From NCBI RefSeq assembly GCF_003233845.1, contig NZ_QKRB01000043.1:124001-188000 (forward strand): a stretch of DNA of 64,000 nucleotides, given 5' to 3'. The stretch is from Paenibacillus sambharensis (lineage in GTDB: Bacteria > Bacillota > Bacilli > Paenibacillales > Paenibacillaceae). Position numbers and translations under genes: made by a program. Shown piece after piece: positions 25,161-33,041 of the stretch (its first letter is position 1; the number at the start of each line of letters is the position of its first letter). The notes under the pieces are model-generated. The model worked only from the letters and a program-made list of their open reading frames with translations. It did no database searches and was not told the DNA's origin.

Positions 25161-26390
25161 TTAATTGATCTTCAGCAGCTTCTTCCAGGAATCCTCAATC
25201 TTCCGTACGCCCTCATCAACGGTTTGAAGCTCCAGCAGCATGGCACTCAGATTCGGCGTGAAATCGGTAAACATCTGGGCTCCTTCAGGAATGGCCGGGC
25301 GGGCTTTCGCAGCATCCAGCTGGGCTTTGAATCCTTGAATGATAGGGTCCGTAGCAAGGACCGCATCCTCGTAGGCGGATTTCTGCGTGGGCAGCGTCTT
25401 CAGCATTTGGCTTTGAATCAATTGACTTTCGGTATTGGTCAGATAGCGGATCAATTCATAGCTCTCCTGCGGGTGTTCACTGTACTTAGATACAACTAGA
25501 CTGTGGCCGCCAACCGGGGAACCCTGACCGCCGGGACCTTTGGGTACCGGAGCAATGCCGAGATTATCAGGATTCTGGAACTCCGTTCCCGACAGAATAT
25601 CGCTGACAGCCCAAGGCCCGTTAATAATCATAGCCGCCTTGCCATCCTTGAAGTCCCTCATCATATTGTTGTAGCCATCCGAAAAATCCGGGTACGGCTG
25701 GGTAACACCTTTCTGCCGCAAGCTGATCATGAATTCAAACGCCTGCCTGGAGTTGTCCGAGGCGATTTCGATTTGACGGTCATCGGTCATGGTGCCGCCG
25801 CCAAATGCCCACAGATAAGGAAGCGCAAAGTAAGAGTCATCGGTCAGAAACAGTCCGTACCGGTCCTTGCTAGTGACGGCTTTGGCAGCTGCCAGCATTT
25901 CTTCCATCGTCTGCGGCGCCTGTTCGAACCCGGCTTCCTTAAGCAGCCGCTTGTTATACAGCAGGGCAGGGGCTTCCATTACAGTCGGGAGTCCATACTG
26001 TATGCCTTGGTATTGAGCGGACCTTATAGCGGAATCAATATAGCTCTCAAGATCACCTGTGCCGGCAACGGCAGTTAAGGGATAGAGAATGCCCAGATCT
26101 GCATATTCGGGTATCCAGGAATTATCCGCGCGGAAAATATCGATTGTCTGGTTACCGAGTATGGCCGTCTTGAATTGGTTCGTCGCCGAATTGAACGGGA
26201 CTTCGGCAATCTCGACTTTAATGTTGGGATGCTCTTGTTGAAATTGTGCGATCCGATTCGCGAAAAATTCAGTCTCAGCGCTCTGGGTTGTCGTCCAGAA
26301 CGTTAACGTAACGGGCCTGTCTGCCTGCTCCGTACAGCCGGCAAGAACAAGCATGGCAATAAGGGCAATGGATAGCATTCGTTTCTTCAT
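25161..26390 (-). CDS. Orphan sugar-binding lipoprotein coupled to a chemoreceptor
   Basis: Family 1 solute-binding protein with lipobox VLAGC near residue 18 and mature start VTLTFWTTTQSAETEFFANRIAQF. About 409 residues. ATG 26390 (AAGGTGA 8 bases upstream) is preferred; an alternative GTG 26402 overlaps the chemoreceptor stop as GTGA. No permease genes follow. Translational coupling to the chemoreceptor suggests it presents a sugar to that receptor rather than to a transporter. Confidence 0.85.
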   Translation of the reverse strand: MKKRMLSIALIAMLVLAGCTEQADRPVTLTFWTTTQSAETEFFANRIAQFQQEHPNIKVEIAEVPFNSATNQFKTAILGNQTIDIFRADNSWIPEYADLGILYPLTAVAGTGDLESYIDSAIRSAQYQGIQYGLPTVMEAPALLYNKRLLKEAGFEQAPQTMEEMLAAAKAVTSKDRYGLFLTDDSYFALPYLWAFGGGTMTDDRQIEIASDNSRQAFEFMISLRQKGVTQPYPDFSDGYNNMMRDFKDGKAAMIINGPWAVSDILSGTEFQNPDNLGIAPVPKGPGGQGSPVGGHSLVVSKYSEHPQESYELIRYLTNTESQLIQSQMLKTLPTQKSAYEDAVLATDPIIQGFKAQLDAAKARPAIPEGAQMFTDFTPNLSAMLLELQTVDEGVRKIEDSWKKLLKIN

Positions 26391-26398
26391 ACGGTTAG

Positions 26399-28102
26399 TC
26401 ACCTTCTGTTCTTGGATGTGTGAAATTTGCCAATCAGCTCGTTCAGCTCTTCTGCGAGGTTTGCGAGTGCGGCGGAAGATGCAGATATCTCTTCCATGGA
26501 CGCTAGCTGCTGCTCGGTGGACGCCGCCACGCTTTGAGTGCCGTCGGCATTTTCTCTGGCAATTTCCGAGATTTGGCCGATTGTTTCGACAACCTTATGA
26601 GTATCACTCATGATTTCATCTGTTGAGCGGGTTACACTGTGGATATCGGATTCTACTTGTCCAATCAGACTCATAATGCCTTCAAAGGACTGTCCTGCGA
26701 CCTCTATGAGCTGTATTCCTTTGTGCACTTCCTGTGTACCCTGCTGCATTTCCGTGACCGCAGAATCCGAAACATGCTGAATTCCGGTTATGAGCTTCGC
26801 GATCTGGTTTGCAGAGGAACGGGATTGCTCAGCGAGCTTGCGGACTTCTCCGGCGACGACAGCGAAGCCGCGTCCCTGCTCGCCGGCCCTTGCGGCCTCA
26901 ATCGTCGCATTGAGTGCGAGGAGGTCGGTTTGCTGCGTGATCTGCATAATGATCTGAATGGCCTGTCCAATCTGATTGGCCTGGTCATTTAAGCCTTCAA
27001 TTACCTGAGCCAACTTGTCATTGCTGCTGCTGATGGCACGTACCTGCTCGATCGCGTTAACAAGATCCTCCTTGCCTTTTTGCGCTGTTGCTGTAGTTGT
27101 TGTAACGGTGCTCAGTGCTTTTTCCCCGTTGGCTGTTATCATCTGAACATTCTCCGAAAGCTGCTGAATCAGATCCCGGTTTCTCTCTACAAAAGAGACT
27201 TGCCGCTCTGTCCCGGCCGTCATATCCTGCATAATGACTGCAATATGCTCCGTTGCCGTCCCCGTTTGCTCTGCGCTGGCTTGAAGCTCTGCTGATGAAG
27301 CAGCAACCTGCATGGAGACATCCCCTGCACTGTGAATCACAGAACGAAGGGAATGTGTCATTGTATTGAAGGCGAGAGAGAGTTCGGTTAGCTCATCGCG
27401 TCCTTTAAAATGCAGCTCCTGAACATCCAGATTGCCTTCCGCGACACTTTGGGCTGAGATTTTCAATGCGTGAATACGGCGGACCAGATAGCGGGAGAAT
27501 ACATAAGCTATGCCAAGCGATAAGGCGATTACAATGGCAGCCATTGAATAATTAACTAGCTGTACGGTTTGCCGGTTTGTCTTGATAGCCTCCTGGTATT
27601 CTTTAATTTCGGCTTGCTCCTTTTTTACGTAAGCGAGAAGAGAAAAAGCAATAGGATCAAAATTATCTTTGGTATACTGCTCCTGGGCGGCTTGAACCTC
27701 TCCTTGATCCGCGAGTTCCATAATGGCTGTTTTGCCAGTCAGATAGGAGGACCATTTTGCCATGAAGCGTTCAAGAAACTCATTGTCCTGTTCCTCTTGT
27801 GTGATTGCCTGCAGCTTCTGAATTTCTTGCTCAAGGAAGATGACGTCTGCCTCAAAGCGTGCTTTGAAGTTCCCTCTCAGATGCTCAGGCGCGAGCATGT
27901 AGTGCGCCCCGTCATCATTTGCCGTACGGGCAAATAAATTAAGCCGCTGAATGATTTCCAGCTTCTCCTGTGACACGAGAATATCATCCGTTAACTGTAC
28001 GATATGACGAGTCATGGTCGTAGAAATAATTACCGTGACCAAAAATAGTACGATGATGCAGAGAAAGCTGGCATACAGCTTGTTGCGAAGTGAAAAAGCC
28101 AA
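26399..28102 (-). CDS. Methyl-accepting chemotaxis protein
   Basis: Chemoreceptor of 567 residues. Membrane segment ~10-30, an extracytoplasmic helical sensor region ~32-185, second segment ~188-208, HAMP to ~260 (YLVRRIHALKISAQSVAEGN), then the signalling domain with hairpin tip QQTDLLALNATIEAARAGEQGRG. Glu/Gln-rich methylation helices flank the tip (TEQQLASMEEISASS). It relays ligand state to CheA/CheW. The upstream region carries a sigma-D-type promoter, and an orphan sugar-binding lipoprotein overlaps or abuts its 3' end. Confidence 0.92.
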   Translation of the reverse strand: MAFSLRNKLYASFLCIIVLFLVTVIISTTMTRHIVQLTDDILVSQEKLEIIQRLNLFARTANDDGAHYMLAPEHLRGNFKARFEADVIFLEQEIQKLQAITQEEQDNEFLERFMAKWSSYLTGKTAIMELADQGEVQAAQEQYTKDNFDPIAFSLLAYVKKEQAEIKEYQEAIKTNRQTVQLVNYSMAAIVIALSLGIAYVFSRYLVRRIHALKISAQSVAEGNLDVQELHFKGRDELTELSLAFNTMTHSLRSVIHSAGDVSMQVAASSAELQASAEQTGTATEHIAVIMQDMTAGTERQVSFVERNRDLIQQLSENVQMITANGEKALSTVTTTTATAQKGKEDLVNAIEQVRAISSSNDKLAQVIEGLNDQANQIGQAIQIIMQITQQTDLLALNATIEAARAGEQGRGFAVVAGEVRKLAEQSRSSANQIAKLITGIQHVSDSAVTEMQQGTQEVHKGIQLIEVAGQSFEGIMSLIGQVESDIHSVTRSTDEIMSDTHKVVETIGQISEIARENADGTQSVAASTEQQLASMEEISASSAALANLAEELNELIGKFHTSKNRR

Positions 28103-28126
28103 GGTGGATCCCCCATTCTTTCTGAT

Positions 28127-28179
28127 TTATGCAAAGGTTTGCATAAAATTCATATCGGCAGCAAGCGGGTTTGTTGTTA
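28127..28179 (-). promoter_or_regulatory. Sigma-D-type promoter with overlapping palindrome
   Basis: On the minus strand TAAC (28179-28176), 16 bases, and GCCGATAT (28159-28152) match the motility sigma factor consensus, with a perfect -10. Just downstream, covering the start site, TTATGCAAA and TTTGCATAA (28127-28146) form a palindrome resembling LacI-family sites. So expression may need both the flagellar sigma factor and relief from a sugar-responsive repressor. Confidence 0.65.
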
Positions 28180-28258
28180 ATACTTTCTTATCGGGGGGGG
28201 GATTTTCTTAATTATGTGTAACGTTGCAAGGTGTCCGGTAAGGGCGTTTAACCTAACC

Positions 28259-28300
28259 TTGACAGCTGCTGCTCTATCAACTATCTTTAATTTAAGATAT
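28259..28300 (+). promoter_or_regulatory. mhqR promoter and operator
   Basis: TTGACA (28259-28264), 17 bases, TATCTT (28282-28287). The -10 lies inside the palindrome TATCTT-TAATTT-AAGATA (28282-28299); the same sequence in reverse occurs at 28814. This points to autoregulation by the MarR-type protein encoded next. Confidence 0.65.
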
Positions 28301-28332
28301 TTTATTATGAACATTTGACAAGGGGGCAGAAT

Positions 28333-28782
28333 ATGGCGGATAACTATCCGGAGGAAACAGCGTCGTCGCTCAAGCTGTTCGTCGTGCTTTCCAAGGCTTA
28401 CCGGACAGTGATGGACAGGGCCATCAAGGATATCAAGCGGCATGGCCTGTCACCGTCGGAGTTCACCGTCCTTGAAGTGCTCTACAATAAGGGGCGTACG
28501 CCGCTGCAGCAAATTGGGGAGAAGGTTCTGGTCACCAGCGGGAGCGTTACGTACAACATTGATAAGCTGGAAGCCAAGGGACTGCTGAAGCGTATTCCAT
28601 GCGAGCGGGACCGCAGGGTGACCTATGCTGAGATAACGGAAGACGGCAGCAAGCTGCTGGATGGGATTTTCCCAGAGCATGCGTCTGTTGTTCACTCGAT
28701 GATGGGTGCACTGTCGGAGGAAGAGAAGCAGACAGCGGCTGCCCTCTTGAAGAAGCTGGGTAAAGGAGCCGAGGAGGGGTAA
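28333..28782 (+). CDS. mhqR: MarR-family regulator, MhqR type
   Basis: 149-residue winged-helix repressor. Helical N-terminus LKLFVVLSKAYRTVMDRAIKDIK, recognition region LQQIGEKVLVTSGSVTYNIDKLE and wing LLKRIPCERDRRVTYAEITEDG. B. subtilis MhqR controls ring-cleaving dioxygenases, a hydrolase and nitroreductases in response to quinones, and that set follows here. ATG 28333 sits behind AAGGGGG; TTG 28315 is a weaker option. One Cys is visible, in PCERDRR. Confidence 0.85.
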   Translation: MADNYPEETASSLKLFVVLSKAYRTVMDRAIKDIKRHGLSPSEFTVLEVLYNKGRTPLQQIGEKVLVTSGSVTYNIDKLEAKGLLKRIPCERDRRVTYAEITEDGSKLLDGIFPEHASVVHSMMGALSEEEKQTAAALLKKLGKGAEEG

Positions 28783-28813
28783 TCTCTTATGAGGCCCTTC
28801 TTATCAAGCTTCA

Positions 28814-28833
28814 ATATCTTAAATTAAAGATAT
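28814..28833 (+). promoter_or_regulatory. Candidate MhqR operator
   Basis: ATATCTT-AAATTA-AAGATAT, a palindrome with one mismatch, about 85 bases ahead of the dioxygenase gene and the reverse complement of the site in the mhqR promoter. Confidence 0.6.
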
Positions 28834-28917
28834 CTCAATGATTTCATTCAAAGTTGGAATCCTAATAGGCATGTGTGCAGACAGAGATGAATGTTTAATA
28901 AGAAGGAGAGGATACAA

Positions 28918-29868
28918 GTGGGACTAAAGACAGCAGGGATTCATCACATCACGGCATTTGCCCGCGACCCGCAGGGTAATGTTGATTTCTATGCAGGCGT
29001 GCTGGGCTTGCGTCTGGTCAAGCGTACCATTAATTTTGATGCTCCGGAGGTTTACCACCTTTATTTTGGCAATGAGGAGGGCAGCCCTGGAACGATTATT
29101 ACGTTCTTCCCTTGGCCGGAATCACGCAAAGGGAGAGTTGGCGGCGGGCAGGTTGGCATAACCGCTTATGCCATCCCGAAGGGGGCTATGAGCTTCTGGG
29201 AAGAACGATTGTCGAGACTTGGGATTGAGACGGAACGCAATGAACGGTTCGGCGAGCAATCTCTGCAGTTTAGTGACAATGAAGGTCTGCGGCTGGAGCT
29301 TGTTGAGCGTGAAGGAGGCAGAGCTAGCAGCTGGTCGTTTGACGGCATCACGCCGGATAAGGCGATTAAAGGGTTTGCGGGAGCGGTGCTGTACAGTCTT
29401 AAGCCTGAAGAAACAATAGCTGCGCTGCAGCATGTATTCGGCTTTCTCAGGATAGGTGAAGATGGACAGTACGCACGGTTCCAGGCTGAGGGGGATATTG
29501 GCAATGTTATCGATGTTCCCTTGACTCCGGTGCCTGCAGGCAATGGAGGAGCGGGAACTGTCCATCATATTGCCTGGAGGGCCAAAGATTATGAAGAGCA
29601 TGAAGCTTGGAGACAAACTGTGGAACAGTCCGGCTATGTGCCAACTCCGATTGTAGACCGGCAGTATTTCAATGCCGTGTATTTCCGCGAGGGAGGCGGT
29701 ATCTTGTTCGAAATTGCGACCGATCCGCCGGGCTTTGCCCGTGATGAAGCACCCGAAGCACTCGGGGAGAAGCTAATGCTCCCGGAATGGTTTGAACCGC
29801 ACCGTGAGGCTATTGAAGCCAATCTTCAGCCGATCGAAGTCCGCAAGCCGCAGGAGGTGAAACGTTAA
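28918..29868 (+). CDS. mhqO: Ring-cleaving dioxygenase, MhqO/MhqA type
   Basis: Two-module VOC-fold extradiol dioxygenase expected to open catechol or hydroquinone rings. Modules begin AGIHHITAFARDPQGNVDFYAG and, in the C-terminal half, GTVHHIAWRAKDYEEHEAW; metal ligands are the His of each HH pair and the Glu in ILFEIATDPPGF. Start GTG 28918 follows AAGGAGAGG; the longer frame from 28891 lacks a site. About 316 residues. Operon with the next two genes, behind the operator at 28814. Confidence 0.9.
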   Translation: MGLKTAGIHHITAFARDPQGNVDFYAGVLGLRLVKRTINFDAPEVYHLYFGNEEGSPGTIITFFPWPESRKGRVGGGQVGITAYAIPKGAMSFWEERLSRLGIETERNERFGEQSLQFSDNEGLRLELVEREGGRASSWSFDGITPDKAIKGFAGAVLYSLKPEETIAALQHVFGFLRIGEDGQYARFQAEGDIGNVIDVPLTPVPAGNGGAGTVHHIAWRAKDYEEHEAWRQTVEQSGYVPTPIVDRQYFNAVYFREGGGILFEIATDPPGFARDEAPEALGEKLMLPEWFEPHREAIEANLQPIEVRKPQEVKR

Positions 29869-29869
29869 A

Positions 29870-30484
29870 ATGCAGCATGTGTTCGAACAGGGTACGGATG
29901 TTAATGCTCCTGTGCTGGTTATGTTTCATGGAACGGGCGGGACAGAGCGGGATCTGCTGCCGCTGGCCAAGGCGGTTTCACCGTCGTCTTCGGTACTGAG
30001 CCTAAGGGGGAATGTGCTGGAGAATGGAATGCCGCGATTTTTTCGCCGCTTGGCTGAGGGAGTCTTTGATGAAGAGGATCTGGTCTTCCGGACGAAGGAG
30101 GTCTATGACTTTCTGCTGGAGGCAGCGGACCGGTATGAGGTAGATCGTAATAATATGGTCGCTGTCGGTTACTCGAACGGCGCCAATATTGCAGGGAGCC
30201 TGCTGTTCCATTATGAGCATGTCTTCCGCGCAGCCATACTCCATCATCCGATGGTGCCGATCAGGGGACTTAAGCTGCCGAATCTCACTGGCACATCCGT
30301 ATTTATAGGGGCTGGCTCTAATGATCCGCTCTGTACCCCGCAGGAAACGGAAGAGCTTGAACAGCTCCTGCGGGATGCAGGCAGCGATGTAACCGTTCAC
30401 TGGGAACGGTACGGACACCAGTTAACCGGTTCAGAGGTGGAAGCAGCCGCTGACTGGTACCGCGGGCGGTATGGAAATTCCTAG
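29870..30484 (+). CDS. mhqD: Alpha/beta hydrolase, MhqD type
   Basis: Carboxylesterase-like enzyme of 204 residues. Nucleophile Ser in VGYSNGANIA, acid Asp in GSNDPLC, His in YGHQLTG; oxyanion HGTGGTERD. Ribosome site GGAGGTGA lies in the end of the dioxygenase gene and the start is one base past its stop. MhqD partners ring-cleavage enzymes in quinone detoxification; its exact substrate is not known to me. Confidence 0.9.
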   Translation: MQHVFEQGTDVNAPVLVMFHGTGGTERDLLPLAKAVSPSSSVLSLRGNVLENGMPRFFRRLAEGVFDEEDLVFRTKEVYDFLLEAADRYEVDRNNMVAVGYSNGANIAGSLLFHYEHVFRAAILHHPMVPIRGLKLPNLTGTSVFIGAGSNDPLCTPQETEELEQLLRDAGSDVTVHWERYGHQLTGSEVEAAADWYRGRYGNS

Positions 30485-30508
30485 TTTAAGGAATGGAGGG
30501 GCTATCCA

Positions 30509-31129
30509 GTGGGGACAATGATAGCGGTGGATCCAGCGGGACAGAGCGGACGGGATACTTATAAACTGCTCATTGGCAGTATCGTCCCAAGACCGATCGC
30601 GCTCGTCACGACGTTAGCGGATAACGGTACGGTTAATGCTGCGCCCTTCAGCTTCTTCTCCATTGTCTCAAGTGATCCGCCGCTTCTATCCGTCGCGGTT
30701 CAGCGAAGACAAGGAGTAATGAAGGATACGGCCCGTCATGCAATCGAGCAGAGAGAGCTTGTCATCCACATTGTCAGTGAAGAGATCGTTGAAGCAGTGA
30801 ATCAGACAGCTGCCAATCTTCCGCCAGGAGACAGTGAATTGGCCGCTGCCGGTTTTACAGCTGTTATAAGTGAATCGGTGAGAGTGCCGGGCATTGCAGA
30901 AGCGAAAATCCGGATGGAATGCCGCTTGGACCAAGCGATCGGTCTCGGAGACAGCGGACAGCCGTCTTGCGATCTGCTCATAGCACGAGTGCTAAAGTTC
31001 CACATTGCGGAAGAGCTGTATAACGAGCATGGGCACATCGATGCAGGGCTGCTGAATCCGGTAAGCCGCATGGCAGGAGATGATTACGCTCTGATCGGCC
31101 GTGTCTTCTCGCTGAAGCGGCCTGAATGA
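30509..31129 (+). CDS. Flavin reductase-like FMN-binding protein
   Basis: Split-barrel flavin reductase family, 206 residues: GSIVPRPIALVTTLADNGTVNAAPFSFFSIVSSDPPL is the canonical FMN-binding segment and HIVSEEIVEAVN follows. GTG 30509 lies after GGAGGGG. Third gene of the MhqR-type operon, where it may supply reduced flavin or reduce quinones. It is also the nearest possible FMNH2 source for the SsuD-like enzyme at 19717, though the operons differ. Confidence 0.87.
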   Translation: MGTMIAVDPAGQSGRDTYKLLIGSIVPRPIALVTTLADNGTVNAAPFSFFSIVSSDPPLLSVAVQRRQGVMKDTARHAIEQRELVIHIVSEEIVEAVNQTAANLPPGDSELAAAGFTAVISESVRVPGIAEAKIRMECRLDQAIGLGDSGQPSCDLLIARVLKFHIAEELYNEHGHIDAGLLNPVSRMAGDDYALIGRVFSLKRPE

Positions 31130-31161
31130 AGAGGCGTACTTAAGAAATTGGCATATTTTTG

Positions 31162-31220
31162 TTGCGTTCATGAAGCACCATTTGTTACAATAATATAGGT
31201 ACTTAAAAATATTAAGATAC
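31162..31220 (+). promoter_or_regulatory. Nitroreductase promoter and MhqR-like site
   Basis: TTGCGT (31162-31167), 18 bases, TACAAT (31186-31191). Downstream, TACTTAAAAATATTAAGATA (31200-31219) shares the AAGATA half-site and TTAA core of the two MhqR-like palindromes but is longer and less symmetrical, so a weaker member of the regulon is likely. Confidence 0.45.
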
Positions 31221-31237
31221 TGTGGAGGTAGTTGACG

Positions 31238-31843
31238 ATGACAATGACAAACGAATTTTTCAAAGCGATCCAAAACCGCCGTTCGATCTACAGCATTACA
31301 AGTGAATCCCCGATCTCCGATGAGCGCATTCAGGAAATTGTGGAAGAGGCAGTTAAATACACGCCATCTTCCTTCAACTCGCAGTCCAGCCGTGCGGTTG
31401 TACTGCTTGGCGCCCAGCATCATAAGCTGTGGGACCTGACGACTGAGGTGCTGAAAGCTATTGTGCCAGCCGACCAGTTCGAATCTACCCAGCAGAAGAT
31501 GGACAGCTTCCGCGCCGGTCATGGCACGGTTCTGTTCTTCGAGGAAATGCGCGTGGTCGAAGGTCTGCAGCAGCAGTTTCCAACGTACCAGGACCGCTTC
31601 CCGGTATGGGCCGAGCATGCCAATGCTATGCTCCAGCTTGTGATCTGGACAGCACTTGAAGGTGAAGGCCTTGGTGCATCCCTGCAGCACTACAACCCGC
31701 TGATCGATGATAAGGTTAAAGCACAGTGGAGCCTGCCTGAATCATGGAAGCTGATCGCTCAGATGCCGTTCGGCAAGCCAGGCGCGCCAGCAGGCGACAA
31801 GGACTTCCAGCCGGTAGAAGAGCGCACGAAGATCTTCAAATAA
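31238..31843 (+). CDS. Nitroreductase family protein (YdfN/MhqN-like)
   Basis: FMN-dependent oxidoreductase of ~201 residues in the Hbn1/YdfN group. FMN-binding FFKAIQNRRSIYSIT, then YTPSSFNSQSSRAVVLLG, and the C-terminal IAQMPFGKPGAPAGDKDF. ATG 31238 follows GGAGGTAG. B. subtilis MhqN, under MhqR, is of this family; here it has its own promoter just downstream of the MhqR-type operon. Likely reduces quinones or nitro compounds. Confidence 0.9.
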   Translation: MTMTNEFFKAIQNRRSIYSITSESPISDERIQEIVEEAVKYTPSSFNSQSSRAVVLLGAQHHKLWDLTTEVLKAIVPADQFESTQQKMDSFRAGHGTVLFFEEMRVVEGLQQQFPTYQDRFPVWAEHANAMLQLVIWTALEGEGLGASLQHYNPLIDDKVKAQWSLPESWKLIAQMPFGKPGAPAGDKDFQPVEERTKIFK

Positions 31844-31968
31844 GAGTTTGCCGCTTATTGCGTGCAGACCTTGACATAGCAGGAGCTGTCACAAGCCGTT
31901 ATGAATCCGGCAGTGGCGGCTCCTCTTTGCGTAAGCGGTCCCTGATTACCTCGACTGAAGTTAAACGA

Positions 31969-32007
31969 ATAGAAGCTGTCTTCGCAAGGTGCGAGGACAG
32001 CTTCTAT
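31969..32007. terminator. Convergent terminator hairpin
   Basis: Perfect 12-bp arms ATAGAAGCTGTC (31969-31980) and GACAGCTTCTAT (31996-32007) between the nitroreductase gene and the convergent LytTR gene, whose stop overlaps the arm. A second inverted pair AGGAGC/GCTCCT spans about 31880-31925. Confidence 0.7.
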
Positions 32008-32381
32008 GTAATCGTGACTTGAATACCCATCGTTTGCAGTTTCTTAACCAGCTGGTTATACGAGCTCCATGCTACCGTACAGCCTTTGGAATCCTTGGTC
32101 AGGCTGCTCTCGAAGTAGGCGATCTTGTACTGCTTGTCCAAACGGACAATCCGGTTCAGATTAGCGGCGTTGTTGCGGTCAACCATAACAAATTCATATC
32201 CGCTGTTCTGAAGCGCTGTTACCCAGAACTTCAGTGTACCCATCATATAGAAGGTGTCGGTCAACGTATGAACAACGATCCGGTTAGCCATACGTTCATA
32301 TTCAAGGAATGTAATATCGTCGATGAGGACAGTGAGCAGGCCGCTTTCCCCGTCTTTATGGCGCGCTACCGTTAAATGCAT
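32004..32381 (-). CDS. Stand-alone LytTR DNA-binding protein
   Basis: 125 residues that consist of essentially one LytTR-type domain: DDITFLEYERMANRIVVHTL, FYMMGTLKFWVTALQNSGYEFVMVDRNNAAN, LDKQYKIAYFESS and SSYNQLVKKL. There is no receiver domain. In agr systems AgrA joins a receiver to LytTR; here only the DNA-binding half exists. ATG 32381 follows GGGAGA. Last gene of a four-gene minus-strand run with AgrD, AgrB and a membrane protein, and its likely regulator. Confidence 0.78.
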   Translation of the reverse strand: MHLTVARHKDGESGLLTVLIDDITFLEYERMANRIVVHTLTDTFYMMGTLKFWVTALQNSGYEFVMVDRNNAANLNRIVRLDKQYKIAYFESSLTKDSKGCTVAWSSYNQLVKKLQTMGIQVTIT

Positions 32382-32396
32382 GGCAATTCTCCCAGT

Positions 32397-32525
32397 TTAC
32401 TTGTTGAGAAGTTCGTTCGGGACTTTGGGCTGGTGCACCCACAGCAGGCTGGCTGTCGAAACAATCAGGACTGCGGCAGAGGCCAGTATCGTGCAGATGG
32501 CATGGAACAGCTTCCTCGATTTCAT
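32397..32525 (-). CDS. agrD: AgrD-type cyclic autoinducer prepeptide
   Basis: 42 residues starting MKSRKLFHAICTILASAA and ending LLWVHQPKVPNELLNK. An amphipathic or hydrophobic leader is followed by a short core and the conserved acidic-type tail pattern PxxPxELL recognised by AgrB. No Cys is present in the core (STASLLWVH), so the ring would be a serine lactone rather than a thiolactone. Ribosome site AAGGAGGTGAC at the end of agrB; 6 bases separate the genes. Too short for routine gene calling. Confidence 0.85.
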   Translation of the reverse strand: MKSRKLFHAICTILASAAVLIVSTASLLWVHQPKVPNELLNK

Positions 32526-32531
32526 GTCTAG

Positions 32532-33041
32532 TCACCTCCTTCGAATCAGCAGCAGGCATTGAATGAGCCAGGCAGAAGCGATAATGGATGAAAGCACGAA
32601 CAGATTAAGGCTAATAAGAAGAACGGCTGCAAGCTTGAGATATGGAAAATAGCGTGTTGGAATCCGTGTTTGATGTTCGATTCGGGAAGGAGCGAAGATA
32701 AAAGCCAAGATGGCGGATACAGCCGTTATTCCATAAATAAGAACGTTCGGGTAATGTACAAAAACGATCAGGTTGGCGGTGACAGAGGTTGCGACCGCAC
32801 AAGCCCAGCCATGCTTGAGATGAAGACCGCCGGAGATGGCCCTTAGGAGCGCAAAGGATGCCAATGCGGCGGCAGTTTCCGCGACCATGCCAGTCGCCAA
32901 GGCAATCAGCAGGGCGAGGATGATAGTTGACACCGTGTTTATGATAGCCAGCATGGAGAAGGCGAGAACCTCCATGCTGGCTGGATGACCAGGTGCTCTG
33001 CTCTTCAGGCCCGCTGCTATCTTATAAGCCAAAGTCTCCAT
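32532..33041 (-). CDS. agrB: AgrB-family peptide protease
   Basis: Membrane cysteine endopeptidase that trims and cyclises AgrD. Catalytic His and Cys lie in LLRAISGGLHLKHGWACAV, the signature of the family, with several membrane segments after it. ATG 33041 (AAGGAGCG upstream, METLAYKIAAGLKS) gives 169 residues; the frame extends further upstream but overlaps the preceding gene. It overlaps that gene by 20 bases. Confidence 0.9.
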   Translation of the reverse strand: METLAYKIAAGLKSRAPGHPASMEVLAFSMLAIINTVSTIILALLIALATGMVAETAAALASFALLRAISGGLHLKHGWACAVATSVTANLIVFVHYPNVLIYGITAVSAILAFIFAPSRIEHQTRIPTRYFPYLKLAAVLLISLNLFVLSSIIASAWLIQCLLLIRRR

